From positions 1 through 64,000 of the forward strand of contig NZ_FXXN01000021.1 of the NCBI RefSeq assembly GCF_900184795.1: a stretch of 64,000 nucleotides of DNA, in the 5' to 3' direction. Positions 7,925 through 16,437 of the stretch are shown here, piece after piece. Position 1 is the stretch's first letter; every line of letters begins with the position of its first letter. The DNA is from Magnetospirillum sp. 15-1 (GTDB lineage: Bacteria > Pseudomonadota > Alphaproteobacteria > Rhodospirillales > Magnetospirillaceae). The notes under the pieces are model-generated. The model saw nothing but the letters and a program-made list of their open reading frames with translations. It searched no databases and had not been told where the DNA came from. A program made the translations under genes and the position numbers.

Positions 7925-8459
7925 TAAAATATATCATACAACATTACGTGCAAAAAATTGTCAACAAAACCAACTTTCATTTGGCCGCGCAATTGGCATC
8001 GCAAACCCAATATTAATAAACGCATTACATAACGCACATTATATAATGCGCCCTATTTCCAGACAAATCATTGTGCAAATATTTTTTTGACATCATAACT
8101 ATTATTAATAATATATAAAGCAACATATATCTTAAAATTACGACCATGACTGCAAATAAAATCACTCTCAAATTAGTGGCAACATCAATATTTATTGCAA
8201 TTGGAATCGCCATCATTTTGTTCTCAATAATTGGGCGTTGGCCCAGAAATTCTCCAAACAACACAACGTTCAATTGCGCATCAATTAAGCCCAAAAACGC
8301 ATTTTTAAGGGCATGAGCAGCGTCACGTAAAAATCAACCCCGGCAGACGATAAACTCGGCCTATCCCTGCTATTTTGTGTGCGCACCGGGATACGGATAC
8401 GATGGAGCCACTTGCGTGCCAGCTAAAGAATGCAGGAAGTGACTTCTTGAGATTACCAT
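7925..8459. other. AT-rich stretch with one possible small membrane ORF
   Basis: The base composition drops sharply here compared with the GC-rich flanks, with runs such as TTATTAATAATATATAAAG. Apart from the 56-residue frame at 8146 I see no gene. The region continues as AT-rich DNA to the IS5 insertion at 9748, so it probably arrived by horizontal transfer. Confidence 0.5.
8146..8316 (+). CDS. possible small single-pass membrane protein
   Basis: A 56-residue frame, MTANKITLKLVATSIFIAIG and onward, has a basic N-terminus and one hydrophobic segment (LVATSIFIAIGIAIILFSII) followed by a polar, basic tail. That layout is typical of small inner-membrane peptides. No ribosome-binding site is evident and the region is AT-rich, so it could be chance. 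Function unknown. Confidence 0.3.
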   Translation: MTANKITLKLVATSIFIAIGIAIILFSIIGRWPRNSPNNTTFNCASIKPKNAFLRA

Positions 8460-8729
8460 ATGAACAGGAAAGACGCTTCAGACATGGTCGTGCATGAATT
8501 TATGAGCAACAACGGTTCGGGATGGGGTAGCGCAGCCAGAAAACTGCAACTGAAGCCATACGAATTGCAATTCATCCATGACGTGGCTATGAGGTTACTA
8601 TCAGCGGAAAGAAGCAGATGCGCTCTGCGCAAAATGATGGCGAGTTCCAAGCCTGCCGGAATGGAAAACGATGTGCAGAACCATATCTTGAGAATTGTGC
8701 GCCGACGAAATGGTCAAACTACGAAATAA
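8460..8729 (+). CDS. hypothetical protein
   Basis: An 89-residue protein beginning MNRKDASDMVVHEFMSNNGS, with a helical, charged composition and a basic C-terminus (LRIVRRRNGQTTK). It lies in AT-rich DNA between the ParE pair and the IS5-split gene. I recognise no family. A nucleic-acid-binding role would fit the basic tail but is only a guess. Confidence 0.4.
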   Translation: MNRKDASDMVVHEFMSNNGSGWGSAARKLQLKPYELQFIHDVAMRLLSAERSRCALRKMMASSKPAGMENDVQNHILRIVRRRNGQTTK

Positions 8730-8942
8730 TATCATTGTTCAAACACTAAAGCTGCCGCCAGCATGATTTATAGATAGATACAATCTATCATACACAGCCC
8801 AATCAAATCAGTCCGCATACTGAAGCTCAGATTCATATTCAGAATCATCTTCGTACAATTTAACCATATTCAGAAATTACGTCATGTTCACTTGAGATGT
8901 TTCAGACAAAACAAGTAGATTTAGCATCAGATTGATCAAAAA

Positions 8943-9747
8943 TTAATTAAATTGCACTGTTACGCTATTAAAATCAATACCAGTCAACTGACTTATCTTC
9001 CCAGCATAAGCGGGATCACTTTGCAATAGATGCATTGTATTTACAATTGCCTCGTCGCGGCTATCAATCCTTGACTGCGTTCCTCGGGATATATCGATAG
9101 CAAGGGAGATGGCATCACTTAGCTGCCCCAGGAGAGGAACAGTATCGGATAAGAGGTTGATTGCTGAGGCTACAGCAGCCAATTTATCAGCCCTTTCGTT
9201 CGACGTTGACGCAGCAACTGCGGAATTTATTGCATCACTTAGGTCTCTAATTTTTAGGGTATCTGTTCCGGCGTTATCTGCGACCCCATTTCCAACAGCC
9301 TCGATAATCGCATCACGAAATTTTCCAACAATTAAATTCTTAATAGCGTCTGTTGCTGAGGCCGAAAAAGCATCAAGGACCTTGAGTTGGGCCGACTCAT
9401 CGATTTTATGGAATGTGTCTAAAGCTTCATTTATTGAATTTGAAACTATAAGGGAGTTTACGATATTTGTCATATCGCGCTGCTGCGAATCAGATAACTT
9501 TACCGTATCACCAGTTACAATTGTGTCTAGATATCTATTTGCGTTAACAACAGCCTCCTCGCGCTGAACCCTATCCTTTGCCTCCTTAAGTTTTTCTGAG
9601 TCATTTATCTTTCCAATAATATTCTGATTATTCCCGTCGCGCCCTAGCGCTGGGCCATTATTTTCGCCGCTCGTTGTCCCATTTCCAGACGTTTCCTTGC
9701 CGGTTTGGTTGCCAAAGAGGTTCTCACCAAGGACAGGGAAGGGGTTA
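8943..9747 (-). pseudogene. unknown AT-rich gene split by IS5, C-terminal 265 residues
   Basis: The frame begins at the IS edge with NPFPVLGENLFGNQTGKETS and ends GIDFNSVTVQFN. It has a Gly/Asn-rich linker, then a long helical region with many Ala, Asn and Asp residues and no recognised domain. Removing the IS5 element and one TA joins it in frame to sequence on the far side (AGKREIESKKGFGA, minus strand of 10604-10645). The gene was therefore intact before insertion. An apparent longer ORF reaching 10133 is an artefact of reading antisense through the IS. The composition is far more AT-rich than the chromosome, which indicates acquired DNA. Confidence 0.6.
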
Positions 9748-9824
9748 GGCCGTAAACTCATAAACAGGCTTCCCCTTCGTCGCGCGTCGTGATTCAACGA
9801 TTCCCTCTGGCACGGAGGGCATTG

Positions 9825-10588
9825 ATGGCACGGCGGCGGTACGAGTTGACGGATCACGAATGGTCGATCATCGAGCCCTTGCTTCCGAACAAGCCTCGCG
9901 GCGTGCCTCGGGTTGATGACCGTCGGGTCCTGAACGGTATCCTGTGGCGGTTCCGCACGGGCTCGCCTTGGGCGGAAGTTCCCGAGCGCTACGGCCCATC
10001 GACCACCTGCTACAACCGGTTCGTCCGCTGGCGCAAGGCGGGCGTCTGGGACCGGCTTCTGGAGGAAATCTCCAAGGCTTACGATGGCGACATCATCATG
10101 ATCGACTCGACCTGTGTCCGCGTTCACCAACACGGGGCCACGGGAAAAAAGGGGCTCTCGACGATGGCAGCATGGGACGTTCCCGTGGGGGGCTCACCAG
10201 CAAAATCCACGCGCTCGTCGATGCGGAAGGCCGTCCCGTCACCCTGCGCCTGACCGCCGGGCAGGTCCACGACAGCGTCGAGGCCGAAGCCTTGCTCGAT
10301 GGAGCCTTGGGCGACGGCTCAACCCTGCTGGCCGACAAGGGCTATGACAGCAACGCCATTCGGGCCTTGGCCGAGAAGAACAAGACCTGGGCCAACATCC
10401 CGGTCAGGTCCAACCGCAAGGGCACCTTCGCCTTTTCCGCCTGGGTCTATCGCCAGCGCAATCTGGTCGAACGCTTCTTCAACAAGATCAAACACTTCCG
10501 GGGGATCGCCACCCGCTATGACAAAGACCCACGGAATTTCCTCGCCGCCGTAAAGCTCGTCGCCCTGCGCATTTGGTGCGCCGCGTAA
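9825..10588 (+). CDS. IS5-family transposase OrfA-OrfB, made by -1 frameshift
   Basis: OrfA starts at the ATG 9825 (MARRRYELTDHEWSIIEPLL). Its frame carries the N-terminal DNA-binding region and the first catalytic Asp region (DIIMIDSTCVRVHQHGATGKK). OrfB continues in the -1 frame with MGRSRGGLTSKIHALVDAEG, the second Asp (LLADKGYDSNAIR), and the Glu region (YRQRNLVERFFNKIKHFRGI). A slip at A AAA AAG (10145-10151) would join them into a full DDE transposase of about 254 residues. Without slippage OrfA ends at 10253. This arrangement is standard for the IS427 group. Confidence 0.9.
10145..10151 (+). promoter_or_regulatory. programmed -1 ribosomal frameshift heptamer
   Basis: The heptamer A AAA AAG is positioned with AAA (10146-10148) and AAG (10149-10151) as zero-frame codons of OrfA. 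A -1 slip gives Lys-Lys-Gly-Ala and enters OrfB. It is the classic signal in this IS group. Confidence 0.7.
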
Positions 10589-10603
10589 TGAGTCTACGGC
10601 CTA

Positions 10604-10857
10604 GCACCGAAGCCCTTCTTGCTTTCTATTTCTCGCTTGCCCGCATCAGTTACACAGCGGCAACAACATCCGTTCAATGGCAAGCCATTGATGCACTGAG
10701 AAGGGACATCTGGGGCGAGATCGCCCGAAGGACTCGCACTTGATGAAATGTGGCCGACCGGCCAACCTGACAGAAAATAAGACGAACACTGCTTTACACG
10801 TCTTGGCCGCGCATCAAGAGCGGCCATAACCTCCGTCCAATAACGTCGGAGGTCATG
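10604..10857. other. far side of the IS5-split gene, otherwise no gene
   Basis: On the minus strand the bases next to the IS encode AGKREIESKKGFGA in frame with the fragment at 8943-9747, so the lost N-terminus lies here. No clear start codon with a ribosome-binding site is visible before the divergent gene at 10858. The start may be a TTG near 10680, or the 5' end may be damaged. Confidence 0.4.
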
Positions 10858-11274
10858 ATGGTTTCCCTGAAGTTCTGTGATGTCCAACCGAAAAAGGCAA
10901 TCGATGCCCGACGCCGTTTGCCGCAGGAGATCATCCTCGACGCCATCACCCACCAGATCAGCCTGCTGAAAGACCCGGCTTTTGTCGTGGAACGAGTGCG
11001 CTACCAGAAGACGGACGGGGGCTATAAGCGTGCCGCCGTTGCCAAACCGCCGAGGAAGTGGTGGTGGAAAGGCGATAATGGGAACTGGTACATCCAGATT
11101 CATCTGGGAACCAAGGTCGTTTCCCTGGAGCCGGGCAAGCCAACTCTGCTGTGCGGGACTACCGAAAAGGGTGCCGTTGCGGTGCTGGAGCAGGTCGCCT
11201 GTATGATTCGCGATGGCAAGTTCGCGGATGCTATTGCAGCCACCCATGCCCAGATGCAACGGAAGAAGGGCTAG
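10858..11274 (+). CDS. DUF6641-like protein
   Basis: A 138-residue protein. The pattern of a long helix (ARRRLPQEIILDAITHQISL), then KPPRKWWWKGDNGNWYIQIH, LGTKVVSLEPGKPTLLC and a C-terminal helix resembles the DUF6641 family. That family is defined by a WWW..NG....V.YG...LEL.KGK motif and is common on plasmids and integrative elements. GGAGG stands five bases before the second of two adjacent ATG codons, so 10858 is chosen. Function of the family is unknown. The assignment is from memory of the motif. Confidence 0.55.
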   Translation: MVSLKFCDVQPKKAIDARRRLPQEIILDAITHQISLLKDPAFVVERVRYQKTDGGYKRAAVAKPPRKWWWKGDNGNWYIQIHLGTKVVSLEPGKPTLLCGTTEKGAVAVLEQVACMIRDGKFADAIAATHAQMQRKKG

Positions 11275-11323
11275 AACGCACGATGGCGGGGATCAGTTCC
11301 CCGCCATCGTCGCCAACCCTCCA

Positions 11324-12262
11324 TCATGCTCCGAGGCCACTGTCATCTAGAAACTTCGCGAGGGCTACCGGGGGCGGCGTCACATTCGCAAGGATTTCCA
11401 CTGTCTCATGGTCCACATTGTGGACAATCAGAACGGAAACGCCAAAGTGGTCACCGGCGCTATTCGGATGCGCAGACTCCGGCGGCAGGCGCCCTTCAGA
11501 CACCTTGACCACAGCCCATACGGGAAGCTTCTCGATTCGCCGGAGCAGGTTTACACGCTGCTGAAGCGGCTGGGCCATTTCCGCAGCCCGAACCGCTTTC
11601 ACCTTCGCGTCAGCGATCAACGCTTGCTGCTGGGTGGTGAGTTTGGTTTGTTCAACCTGAGCCTTCTGCTCGGCTTCCGTTTCGATACGGCTCAAATCCT
11701 TGTTCGCCTGGGTGGCGCTCTGACTGGCCAACTCGTATTCATGTACCGCAGCAGCCAGCTTGGCCGAGACTGATGCCCGGTGCATCGGTTGCTCGACACC
11801 AGGGGCATGCCTATCGACTCGCTCACCCCCGTGACTCTGTTGGCAAGCGATTGCAGGCGGATTAACGGTGTTCGGCTTTGGTGCGTCGGACGGCTTTGCG
11901 GGGCCATCCTCGCCGTCAAGGATGCGAACATTCCCTTCGGCATCGAGTTTGGCATACAGGCCACGCAAACCACCATTTTCCTTGAAGTGGCGGACCACCT
12001 TCTCCGGATCGCTCATTTTCTGCCGTGCAAGGTGCATAACGACGCGGGCGAACTCGGACACACGGTTTTTAAGCGTAGTGCAGTCTTCTCCTTCGAAAAT
12101 GAATTCACGGGTCAAGATCGTCGGAACGGGAAGCTTGCAGTTTTCCTCGGGCCATTTAACTCCGCGCGCCGTGAGATCGGCTCGGATGAGCGTCTCATCG
12201 TTTCCGAAGGTCAGCATGTACGCGGCACAGCGAGCAGCTTGACGGAAACGGCCATTGGACAT
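11324..12262 (-). CDS. hypothetical protein with central coiled coil
   Basis: A 312-residue protein. The N-terminal 110 residues are compact (MSNGRFRQAARCAAYMLTFG and onward). A proline-rich linker follows, then a long Ala/Gln/Glu-rich helix (SAKLAAAVHEYELASQSATQ through QKAQVEQTKLTTQQQALIAD) that should form a coiled coil, and a final compact region. Its start overlaps the end of the upstream frame by 52 bases in another register, so the two could be coupled genes or one frameshifted gene. No family recognised. Confidence 0.5.
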   Translation of the reverse strand: MSNGRFRQAARCAAYMLTFGNDETLIRADLTARGVKWPEENCKLPVPTILTREFIFEGEDCTTLKNRVSEFARVVMHLARQKMSDPEKVVRHFKENGGLRGLYAKLDAEGNVRILDGEDGPAKPSDAPKPNTVNPPAIACQQSHGGERVDRHAPGVEQPMHRASVSAKLAAAVHEYELASQSATQANKDLSRIETEAEQKAQVEQTKLTTQQQALIADAKVKAVRAAEMAQPLQQRVNLLRRIEKLPVWAVVKVSEGRLPPESAHPNSAGDHFGVSVLIVHNVDHETVEILANVTPPPVALAKFLDDSGLGA

Positions 12263-12477
12263 TTAATTTTCTCATCGACAACATCAATCAAAGCGACGCC
12301 ATAGTACGGGGATATTATTATGAATGACGGAACCTCCGCCTTATCTCTAATACCCACGGACGGCTGTCTATAGCCGATCTGCCCCTCAAGGGCGGAGAGA
12401 TGCTCATCGAGGAATGCCCCAATTTCCTGAGCAGCGACGTTGCGATCAAGCGCGAGCGACCCGGCGACGTATTCCAT
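12211..12477 (-). CDS. small hypothetical protein
   Basis: An 88-residue frame from ATG 12477 (MEYVAGSLALDRNVAAQEIG). The middle part, SFIIISPYYGVALIDVVDEK, resembles the first conserved strands of NERD-type nuclease domains found before UvrD helicases, but the rest of such a domain is absent. The frame ends inside the start of the next gene. It may be the 5' part of a single gene broken by a frameshift near 12230. Confidence 0.4.
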   Translation of the reverse strand: MEYVAGSLALDRNVAAQEIGAFLDEHLSALEGQIGYRQPSVGIRDKAEVPSFIIISPYYGVALIDVVDEKIKCPMAVSVKLLAVPRTC

Positions 12478-12495
12478 GATCCATCTCTCAACCAA

Positions 12496-12876
12496 AGAGA
12501 TGTCCCTGTTATTGCGATCTTAACGTGATGTCAAGTCAGTCTGACACGCCATGAAATGCTTTACCGGGTGACCCAGGAGACAGAGGATAATAGCCGCGCT
12601 GGACGACCGTGTGGCGCCAAGCCAACCTACTTCTCGCTTGCACCGCACGCGCAGGGCACCCACGCCGGTTCTGATCAGAGCGCATTCTCATTTTCTTGAG
12701 ACAGGAGACATTTGCCCCCATAGGCTTCGCCCCCGCCCGAAGACAGCAAAGCCCGCTCCGATGATCGGGCGGGCTCTCTGGCGGTCGAATGTGGGTAACA
12801 GACTGGGGTACAGGCATGGGTAACACGAGCATGTGCTCGTGACCTAAGTGCCTGATTTTATTGGAAAAATCGGCGC
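12496..12876. other. gene-free stretch left of the attachment site
   Basis: I see no convincing gene. The segment ends at the tRNA-Glu fragment that marks a recombination boundary, so this is probably sequence of the older flank. Confidence 0.4.
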
Positions 12877-12922
12877 TGGCGTCCCCACGGGGATTCGAAC
12901 CCCGGTTACCGCCGTGAGAGGG
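12877..12922 (-). repeat. 3' half of tRNA-Glu, probable attachment site
   Basis: The minus strand reads CCTCTCACGGCGGTAACC followed by GGGGTTCGAATCCCCGTGGG and GACGCCA. This is the anticodon loop (CTC, Glu), the 3' anticodon stem, the full T arm, the acceptor strand and the encoded A of a tRNA-Glu. The 5' half is missing: the bases before CCTCTC do not form the partner strand. A tRNA 3' half standing about 135 bp before a tyrosine-integrase gene is the usual signature of an att site left by integration into a tRNA gene. By polarity the element lies to the right. Confidence 0.8.
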
Positions 12923-13030
12923 GGACTAAACGTGACTTTCCGGACGCCGGCGAACGCTAGCGAATAATTTAAAATCAATGAGTTAGTGTATATTTGTCCT
13001 TGTGAGATCGGCACCGTTCGGGTACATAAT

Positions 13031-13049
13031 TGTGGGAAATTTGTGGGAA
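13031..13049 (+). repeat. TGTGGGAAAT direct repeat in front of the integrase
   Basis: The 19-mer TGTGGGAAATTTGTGGGAA consists of two copies of TGTGGGAA. It recurs with one mismatch at 44514-44532. It lies 8 bp before the integrase start and might be an arm-type integrase or excisionase site. Confidence 0.5.
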
Positions 13050-13056
13050 GCTCGCA

Positions 13057-14343
13057 ATGGCCCGTACCGTCCGCAACGCCAAGATTGACACTCGCTCCGC
13101 CCGCTCCAAACTGCCGACAGGGAAGACCATCCATTGGACCACGATCGCCCCCGGTTGCGCCCTCGGCTATCGCAAGGGGGCAAAGGGCGGGATGTGGATC
13201 GCAAAGTTCGTGAAGGAGGGCTTTCGCCGCGAGGTCTCGCTCGGCCCCGCTGATGATGTGATGGACGCCGATGGCCTCACCGCTCTCGACTATGTCCATG
13301 CCCAAACCAAAGCGCGTGAATGGTTTTCCTCGTCGGCCATGGAGGCCGTCGGCGAGAGGACCATGACACCCGGCAAGGCCACGATCACGGTGGTGATGCA
13401 GGATTATGTTTCCGAATACAAAAGAAAGGGCGGCAAATCCCTGAAGGAGTTGGAAAGTCGGATCAATGCCTTCATCCTCCCCAAATTGGGGGATGTGACG
13501 CTCGAAAAGCTGACGACAAAGCGCCTGCGCGATTGGCACGCCGAGGTCGCTGCCACACCGCCTCGCCTTCGCACGAGAAAGGGGGATGACCAGAAATACC
13601 GAGACACCTCCGAGGATCATGACGCCCTTCGGCGTCGGCAAGCCACCGCCAACCGCACGCTGACCGCCCTAAAGGCGGCGCTGAATTACGCTTTTCATGA
13701 AGGGAAAATCCAGTCCGATATCGCGTGGCGTCGGGTCAAGCCGTTTCGAGAGGCCGATTCGGCAAAAATCCGCTATCTGAAGCCCGATGAATGCGTCCGC
13801 TTGGTCAATGCCTGCGGTGAATCCTTCCGCCCCCTCGTCCAGGCCGCATTACTGACTGGGTGCCGCTATGGGGAATTGACGGCTCTGCGCTGCTCCGACT
13901 TTGACGAAACCGCCCAGACCATTGCCATTCGTGCCAGCAAAGGAGGTAAGCCCCGGCATGTCGTTCTCGGTGACGACGGCGCTGCGTTCTTTACCGATCA
14001 CATTGTTGGACGCGCCAGCAACGCTTTGGTCTTCGCCCGGCCAGATGGGACGGCCTGGGGGAAGTCACATCAGTTCCGCCCATTGGCCGACGCCTGCGAA
14101 GCCGCCAATATCGTGCCTCCCGCCAATTTTCACATCCTGCGCCACACCTATGCCAGCCATCTGGTCCAGGCCGGAGCCCACCTCTCGGTTATTGCCGCCA
14201 ACCTGGGGCATGCCGACACCCGGATGACCGAAAAGCACTATGCCCATCTGGCTCCGTCCCACATCGCCACGGCCATCCGGGCAGCTCTACCGAAGTTGGG
14301 GATCGTTCAACCCCGAACGGTGGTGGCGCTGAAGCGGGCATAG
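13057..14343 (+). CDS. tyrosine recombinase (phage/island integrase)
   Basis: A 428-residue integrase starting MARTVRNAKIDTRSARSKLP; an upstream GTG at 13030 would add nine residues. It has an N-terminal DUF4102-like arm-binding region, a SAM-like core-binding domain at about residues 115-230, and a C-terminal catalytic domain. The catalytic residues are visible: Arg in LTGCRYGELTALR, HxxR in HILRHTYASHL, His/Trp-position His in NLGHADTRM, and the nucleophile Tyr in TEKHYAH. It would catalyse integration and excision at the adjacent tRNA-Glu attachment site. It appears intact, although the element it served is rearranged. Confidence 0.9.
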   Translation: MARTVRNAKIDTRSARSKLPTGKTIHWTTIAPGCALGYRKGAKGGMWIAKFVKEGFRREVSLGPADDVMDADGLTALDYVHAQTKAREWFSSSAMEAVGERTMTPGKATITVVMQDYVSEYKRKGGKSLKELESRINAFILPKLGDVTLEKLTTKRLRDWHAEVAATPPRLRTRKGDDQKYRDTSEDHDALRRRQATANRTLTALKAALNYAFHEGKIQSDIAWRRVKPFREADSAKIRYLKPDECVRLVNACGESFRPLVQAALLTGCRYGELTALRCSDFDETAQTIAIRASKGGKPRHVVLGDDGAAFFTDHIVGRASNALVFARPDGTAWGKSHQFRPLADACEAANIVPPANFHILRHTYASHLVQAGAHLSVIAANLGHADTRMTEKHYAHLAPSHIATAIRAALPKLGIVQPRTVVALKRA

Positions 14344-14556
14344 GAAGTGCGCTTTTCCTTTCCGGTGAAGGGCAGTCGCATCACGGGTTCATCAGTCAGG
14401 AGGAAGTGGTTGCGGGGTTTGTGACGAGGGAGCGGTGAGGGCTTATTGCTCTTTCTGGCGAATTGAAATGCAAGATTTAGCCTACGGAGGCGCCCGCATC
14501 GGCAGGCTCATAATCTCCCTCGGAAACGGTTTTCTCCTCGACGTCGTAATCAGTCA

Positions 14557-14850
14557 TCAGAATCCCACCTCGGCCAAGGACGTGACCACGTCGAAATTGG
14601 CGCCGATCACTTCGAAGTGGCGGCGTCCACAATGGATTTTCTGGTTTTCCTTGGTGCGACGCTCCTCGCTGTCGAGCGTACTCTTGGTTTCCCGCACGAA
14701 ATAGAGGCGTTCATCCCGTTCGGTGACAAAGGCCCAATCGGGATTGTACTGGCCGATGGGGGTGTCGATCTTGAACCAGCGCGGCAGCTTGAGCAGCTTC
14801 GCCAGACGGAAGCGACGATTGTGGCCCTGGAGCGATGGCCCAAGCGGGTC
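14557..14850 (-). pseudogene. type III restriction enzyme (Res) C-terminal remnant
   Basis: The minus-strand frame contains LPRWFKIDTPIGQYNPDWAF, then ERLYFVRETKSTLDSEERRT, then NQKIHCGRRHFEVI, ending VTSLAEVGF. This is the conserved C-terminal endonuclease region of type III restriction subunits, with the PD...ExK-like pattern PDWAF..VRETK. The rest of the roughly 900-residue enzyme and its Mod partner are absent. A 26-residue acidic frame (MTDYDVEEKTVSEGDYEPAD) follows in TGATG overlap down to 14477 and may be a remnant of the same operon. It lies just behind the integrase, as cargo often does. Confidence 0.7.
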
Positions 14851-15060
14851 GGCAAATGGAGGTTGTCGCTGCCCCAGGTGGTAGAGGATCGGGCGGTGGA
14901 ATGGCAAGCCGCTTCAGGCCGGGTAACCACCACGGGCGCGGAGTTGTCATGTAAACGGAAGGGTTGATTTCAAGGCACTCGGTGCGAAGACCAGATCCTG
15001 TAAGCGTGGAGACGGCCAGCCAGTCAGAGGATTGCCAAAATAACCCACCGCCTGCGCCGC

Positions 15061-16368
15061 TTGATCCGCTACCCCAAATTCTCGCTCAAGATCTGGCTGC
15101 ACCGCATGCTGTTCTGGGGCGGAGCGGTGCTTGTGGCCCTGGCCGCCATGCTGTTCGAACGCACCAGCACCCTGGGCAATCACCTGTTCAGCCAAGCCAT
15201 CGCCATTCATCCGGCTCTGGCCTTTGTCATCACGCCCCTGGGGCTTGTCGGGGTGTTGTGGTTGACCCGGCGGGTGTTTCCCGGTGCCCAAGGCAGCGGC
15301 ATCCCCCAGACCATCGCCGCCATGAAGCTTCCGGTCCTGGCCGATCGCAACTCCGTGCTGTCTCTACGCTTGGCGGCCGGCAAGGTGCTGCTGACCAGCC
15401 TTGGCCTTTGTGTCGGGGCTTCGGTGGGCCGTGAAGGCCCGACGGTCCAGATCGGCGCCGCCATCATGCATGCCCTGGGGCGCTGGATCCGGCTGCCAAT
15501 CCAAGAGATCGACCGTACCCTGATTCTGGCCGGCGGCGCCGCCGGAATTGCCGCCGCCTTCAACACCCCTTTGGCCGGAATCGTCTTCGCCATCGAGGAG
15601 TTGTCGCGCTCATTCGAGGAGCGCACCAGCGGCACAGTGCTGACCACTGTTATCGTCTCCGGCGTTACCGCCATGGCGGTGGTAGGCAACTACACGTATT
15701 TCGGCCGTACCGATGCGGTCTTGGATTTGGCGGCGGCCTGGCGGCCGGTGTTGATCTGCGGCATCTGCGGCGGATTGCTGGGCGGCCTGTTCGCCCGCAT
15801 CTTGATCGCCGTCACGCTGGGGCTGCCCGGTCGGGCAGGCCAATGGGTCAAGGACCATCCCTTTGTCTTCGCCTCCCTCTGCGGCCTGGGCATGGCCGTT
15901 CTGGGCATGAGCTCCGGCAACAGCATCTACGGCACCGGCTACGAGGAGGCCAAGGGGCTGATCGAGGGCAAGAGTGAGTTGAGCGCCAGCTTTGGCCTGA
16001 TGAAGCTGGCCGCCACCATGCTGTCTTATGTCAGCGGCATTCCTGGCGGCGTCTTCGCCCCATCGCTGGCGGTCGGAGCGGGCCTCGGCGCCAATCTGGT
16101 GCCGTGGCTCCCGGGCGCTCCCATCGGCGCCCTGGCGATTCTGGGGATGGTTGGGTACTTCACCGGCGTGGTACAGGCGCCCATCACCGCCGTGGTCATC
16201 GTCATGGAGATGACCAGCAGCCAGTCGCTGACCCTGCCCCTGATGGCGGCGGCGGTGATCGCCTACGGCGTGTCGCGGCTGGTTTGCCCCAATCCCATGT
16301 ATCGCACCCTGGCCGAGGCGTTCATCGAGCGGGGAATCCGACGCGAGCCCCGAATGGACAGGGTCTAG
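15061..16368 (+). CDS. clcA: ClC-family chloride channel/antiporter
   Basis: A 435-residue polytopic membrane protein with all ClC selectivity signatures: GSGIPQTIAAMK, GREGPTVQIGAAIM with the gating Glu, the FNTPLAGIVFAIEELSRS segment, and GIPGGVFAPSLAVGAGLGAN. It carries out chloride transport, probably coupled to protons because the gating Glu is present. The start is uncertain. TTG at 15061 has no good ribosome-binding site, and the frame is open 57 bases further back, where ATTGCCAAAATAACC follows AGAGG as if an ATG had become ATT. The 5' end borders the rearranged integrase/restriction region, so a damaged start is possible. Confidence 0.85.
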   Translation: MIRYPKFSLKIWLHRMLFWGGAVLVALAAMLFERTSTLGNHLFSQAIAIHPALAFVITPLGLVGVLWLTRRVFPGAQGSGIPQTIAAMKLPVLADRNSVLSLRLAAGKVLLTSLGLCVGASVGREGPTVQIGAAIMHALGRWIRLPIQEIDRTLILAGGAAGIAAAFNTPLAGIVFAIEELSRSFEERTSGTVLTTVIVSGVTAMAVVGNYTYFGRTDAVLDLAAAWRPVLICGICGGLLGGLFARILIAVTLGLPGRAGQWVKDHPFVFASLCGLGMAVLGMSSGNSIYGTGYEEAKGLIEGKSELSASFGLMKLAATMLSYVSGIPGGVFAPSLAVGAGLGANLVPWLPGAPIGALAILGMVGYFTGVVQAPITAVVIVMEMTSSQSLTLPLMAAAVIAYGVSRLVCPNPMYRTLAEAFIERGIRREPRMDRV

Positions 16369-16437
16369 CCATTCGCTTTAAACGGCGCCGGAGCCGGTCC
16401 AACCTTCCAGGAGTGGCTCGATCCTCCCCCCGATCGC

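Larger units (their letters stand above)
9748..10601 (+). mobile_element. complete IS5-family (IS427 group) insertion sequence
   Basis: An 854-bp element with imperfect terminal inverted repeats (GGCCGTAAACTCATAA at the left, TTATGAGTCTACGGCC-like TAATGAGTCTACGGCC at the right) flanked by a TA duplication at 9746-9747 and 10602-10603. It contains two overlapping transposase frames and a slippery A6 run. It interrupts an AT-rich gene on the opposite strand. It is the only copy of the three in this window that looks able to move. Confidence 0.9.

Noticed and set aside
8943-10133. 396-residue minus-strand ORF covering the IS5 element and the AT-rich gene
   Set aside because: The N-terminal half is antisense to the IS5 transposase. 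Only the part up to 9747 is genuine coding sequence.
12877-12922. Functional tRNA-Glu gene
   Set aside because: Only the 3' half is present. The acceptor and anticodon stems have no 5' partners, so it is an attachment-site remnant.
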